Positions 4,952-5,843 of a stretch of 5,843 nucleotides of DNA are shown here, one piece after another. Source of the DNA: Ignavibacteriales bacterium (lineage in GTDB: Bacteria > Bacteroidota > Ignavibacteria > UBA10030); the NCBI GenBank assembly GCA_016207365.1, contig JACQPU010000147.1:1-5843 (forward strand). The letters are read 5' to 3'. The notes beneath the pieces were generated by a model that saw only the letters and a program-made list of their open reading frames with translations, was not told the DNA's origin and did no database searches. Position 1 is the first letter of the stretch; each line of letters starts with the position of its first letter. Position numbers and translations under genes: made by a program.

Positions 4952-5843
4952 GCCATCGCCTCCGTGGCAACATGGCTCGGAGCGGGGCGTTTCCATCGTA
5001 TCCCTGCAAGTTTTGCGACATGAAGAGTCAAAAGCACCGAGGTTACAAGCGTCAGTGCTCCGATCGCTACGTGCGCTGTGGCAACCAGGTCGTGTTTTCT
5101 CGTGAGCACAGTCAGAGCACCGACTGCACTTTGGACCAAAACGAGGACCAGGATGCCTGTCGAAAGGAGCTTCAACCGTCGATCGTCGGAAAGCCGCTTA
5201 AAGGCGATAACAGTGTACACGGCGAAGGCCACTACAGCCACGGCCCAAAACCGGTGCGCCAGGTGCACAAAAACCTGAAATGCATTGATCGGGCCATCCG
5301 CAGCAATCCGAATATCAGCATCGAGCAGAATGCGATTATAGCGCTCAATCGCACCCTGGTCTAATGCGGGAATCAGCGATCCATAGGCCAGTGGGAAATC
5401 GGGCACAGCAAGTCCCGATTGCGTGTGCCTCATGATCGCGCCTATAATCAGCTGAGCGAAAATGAACGCCGTCATCGCGAGGCCGACGAGAAAAAGCTTG
5501 TGTCCTTTCCGTTTGTCAAGCAAGAGATTATTTTCTTGCCACCACGGCGAGGTGAAAAGAGCGATGGATGTCACGAGACAAAAAAACGATTGCGCCAGGG
5601 CTGCATGGCTGACGGAAATGGGCGTCGGGAGAAGGAAGAGAACCGTGAGTCCCCCCAGAACGCCCTGGAGAATCACGGCGAGAAGAGCTATAAGGCCAAG
5701 CGTCTTAACCCAGCGTCGGGATTCGGCTTTCCAGAGCCAAATGGCAAGAACCACAATTAGAAATCCAACAAATGTTGCAATCATCCGGTGTCCATGCTCG
5801 TAGAAGATTCCTCCCACCATAGGGGGCATCACCTGTCCATACG
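4948..5843 (-). CDS. ctaA: Heme A synthase (COX15/CtaA family), N-terminus outside window
   Basis: Inner-membrane enzyme that oxidises the C8 methyl group of heme O to a formyl group, giving heme A. The frame stays open to the window edge with YGQ before the first possible start codons (GTG 5832, ATG 5829). Those residues continue the family's SYGQ-PPMVGG pattern, so the true start and first helix lie outside. Numbering from GTG 5832: ExxHR is Glu12-His15-Arg16, matching catalytic Glu57 and His60 of Bacillus subtilis CtaA; His76 in SVSHA matches His123. The second half has TQSGLAVPDFPLAYG at 137-151, His193 in HLAHR and His254 in ATAHVA, the b-heme ligands. The two halves look like a tandem duplication: the His pairs are both 61 residues apart. 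The long loop at 151-186 has no cysteine, and the first periplasmic loop cannot be judged. It is the first visible gene of the - strand operon; the promoter must lie beyond 5843. Confidence 0.96.
   Translation of the reverse strand, partial: YGQVMPPMVGGIFYEHGHRMIATFVGFLIVVLAIWLWKAESRRWVKTLGLIALLAVILQGVLGGLTVLFLLPTPISVSHAALAQSFFCLVTSIALFTSPWWQENNLLLDKRKGHKLFLVGLAMTAFIFAQLIIGAIMRHTQSGLAVPDFPLAYGSLIPALDQGAIERYNRILLDADIRIAADGPINAFQVFVHLAHRFWAVAVVAFAVYTVIAFKRLSDDRRLKLLSTGILVLVLVQSAVGALTVLTRKHDLVATAHVAIGALTLVTSVLLTLHVAKLAGIRWKRPAPSHVATEAMA
4959..4963 (-). promoter_or_regulatory. Shine-Dalgarno site that sets the ctaB start
   Basis: Read on the - strand, GGAGG lies seven nt before the ATG at 4951, inside the last codons of ctaA. 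It supports the short 306-aa ctaB start over the longer frame opening at 4996, and allows ribosomes to load independently as well as by coupling. Confidence 0.75.

Noticed and set aside
5827..5832. GTG/ATG near 5832 as the true ctaA start
   Set aside because: The YGQ codons before it continue a conserved CtaA motif, and the first transmembrane helix would be missing; the gene continues past the window edge.

Overview
The window comes from a compact bacterial chromosome that is coding almost end to end. It holds two convergent gene groups, and both run off an edge of the window. The left group (+ strand, 1 to 1824) is a purine salvage pair: the C-terminal part of a NupC-type concentrative nucleoside transporter (CNT family), overlapped by a trimeric-class purine nucleoside phosphorylase. 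The transporter would bring nucleosides in with a cation, and the phosphorylase would split purine nucleosides into base and pentose-1-phosphate.

The right group (- strand, read from 5843 down to 1802) is five genes in the order ctaA (heme A synthase, N-terminus outside the window), ctaB (heme O synthase), ABC exporter ATPase, ABC-2 permease, and a small DUF420 membrane protein. All four junctions are 4-nt stop/start overlaps: ATGA at 4948-4951, GTGA at 4031-4034, ATGA at 3021-3024 and ATGA at 2230-2233. This points to one translationally coupled mRNA. CtaB makes heme O from protoheme and CtaA oxidises it to heme A, the cofactor of aa3-type cytochrome oxidases. DUF420 proteins (YozB/CtaM type) are linked to aa3 oxidase maturation in Gram-positive bacteria. 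The two ABC genes sit between ctaB and DUF420, so an oxidase-related substrate is a reasonable but unproven guess.

The two groups meet tail to tail with a 23-nt coding overlap (1802-1824) and no room for an ordinary intergenic terminator. A G-free, C-rich tract in the last codons of the phosphorylase could be a Rho loading site.

The organism must respire aerobically with a heme-A oxidase. Base composition looks moderate, and the proteins look typical of a Gram-negative environmental lineage. I cannot name a phylum from this sequence alone. I saw no RNA gene, mobile element, CRISPR array, phage gene or long repeat. No stretch over 300 bases lacks a gene. The nearest thing to an undescribed system is the ABC exporter of unknown substrate embedded in the heme A / oxidase-assembly operon.
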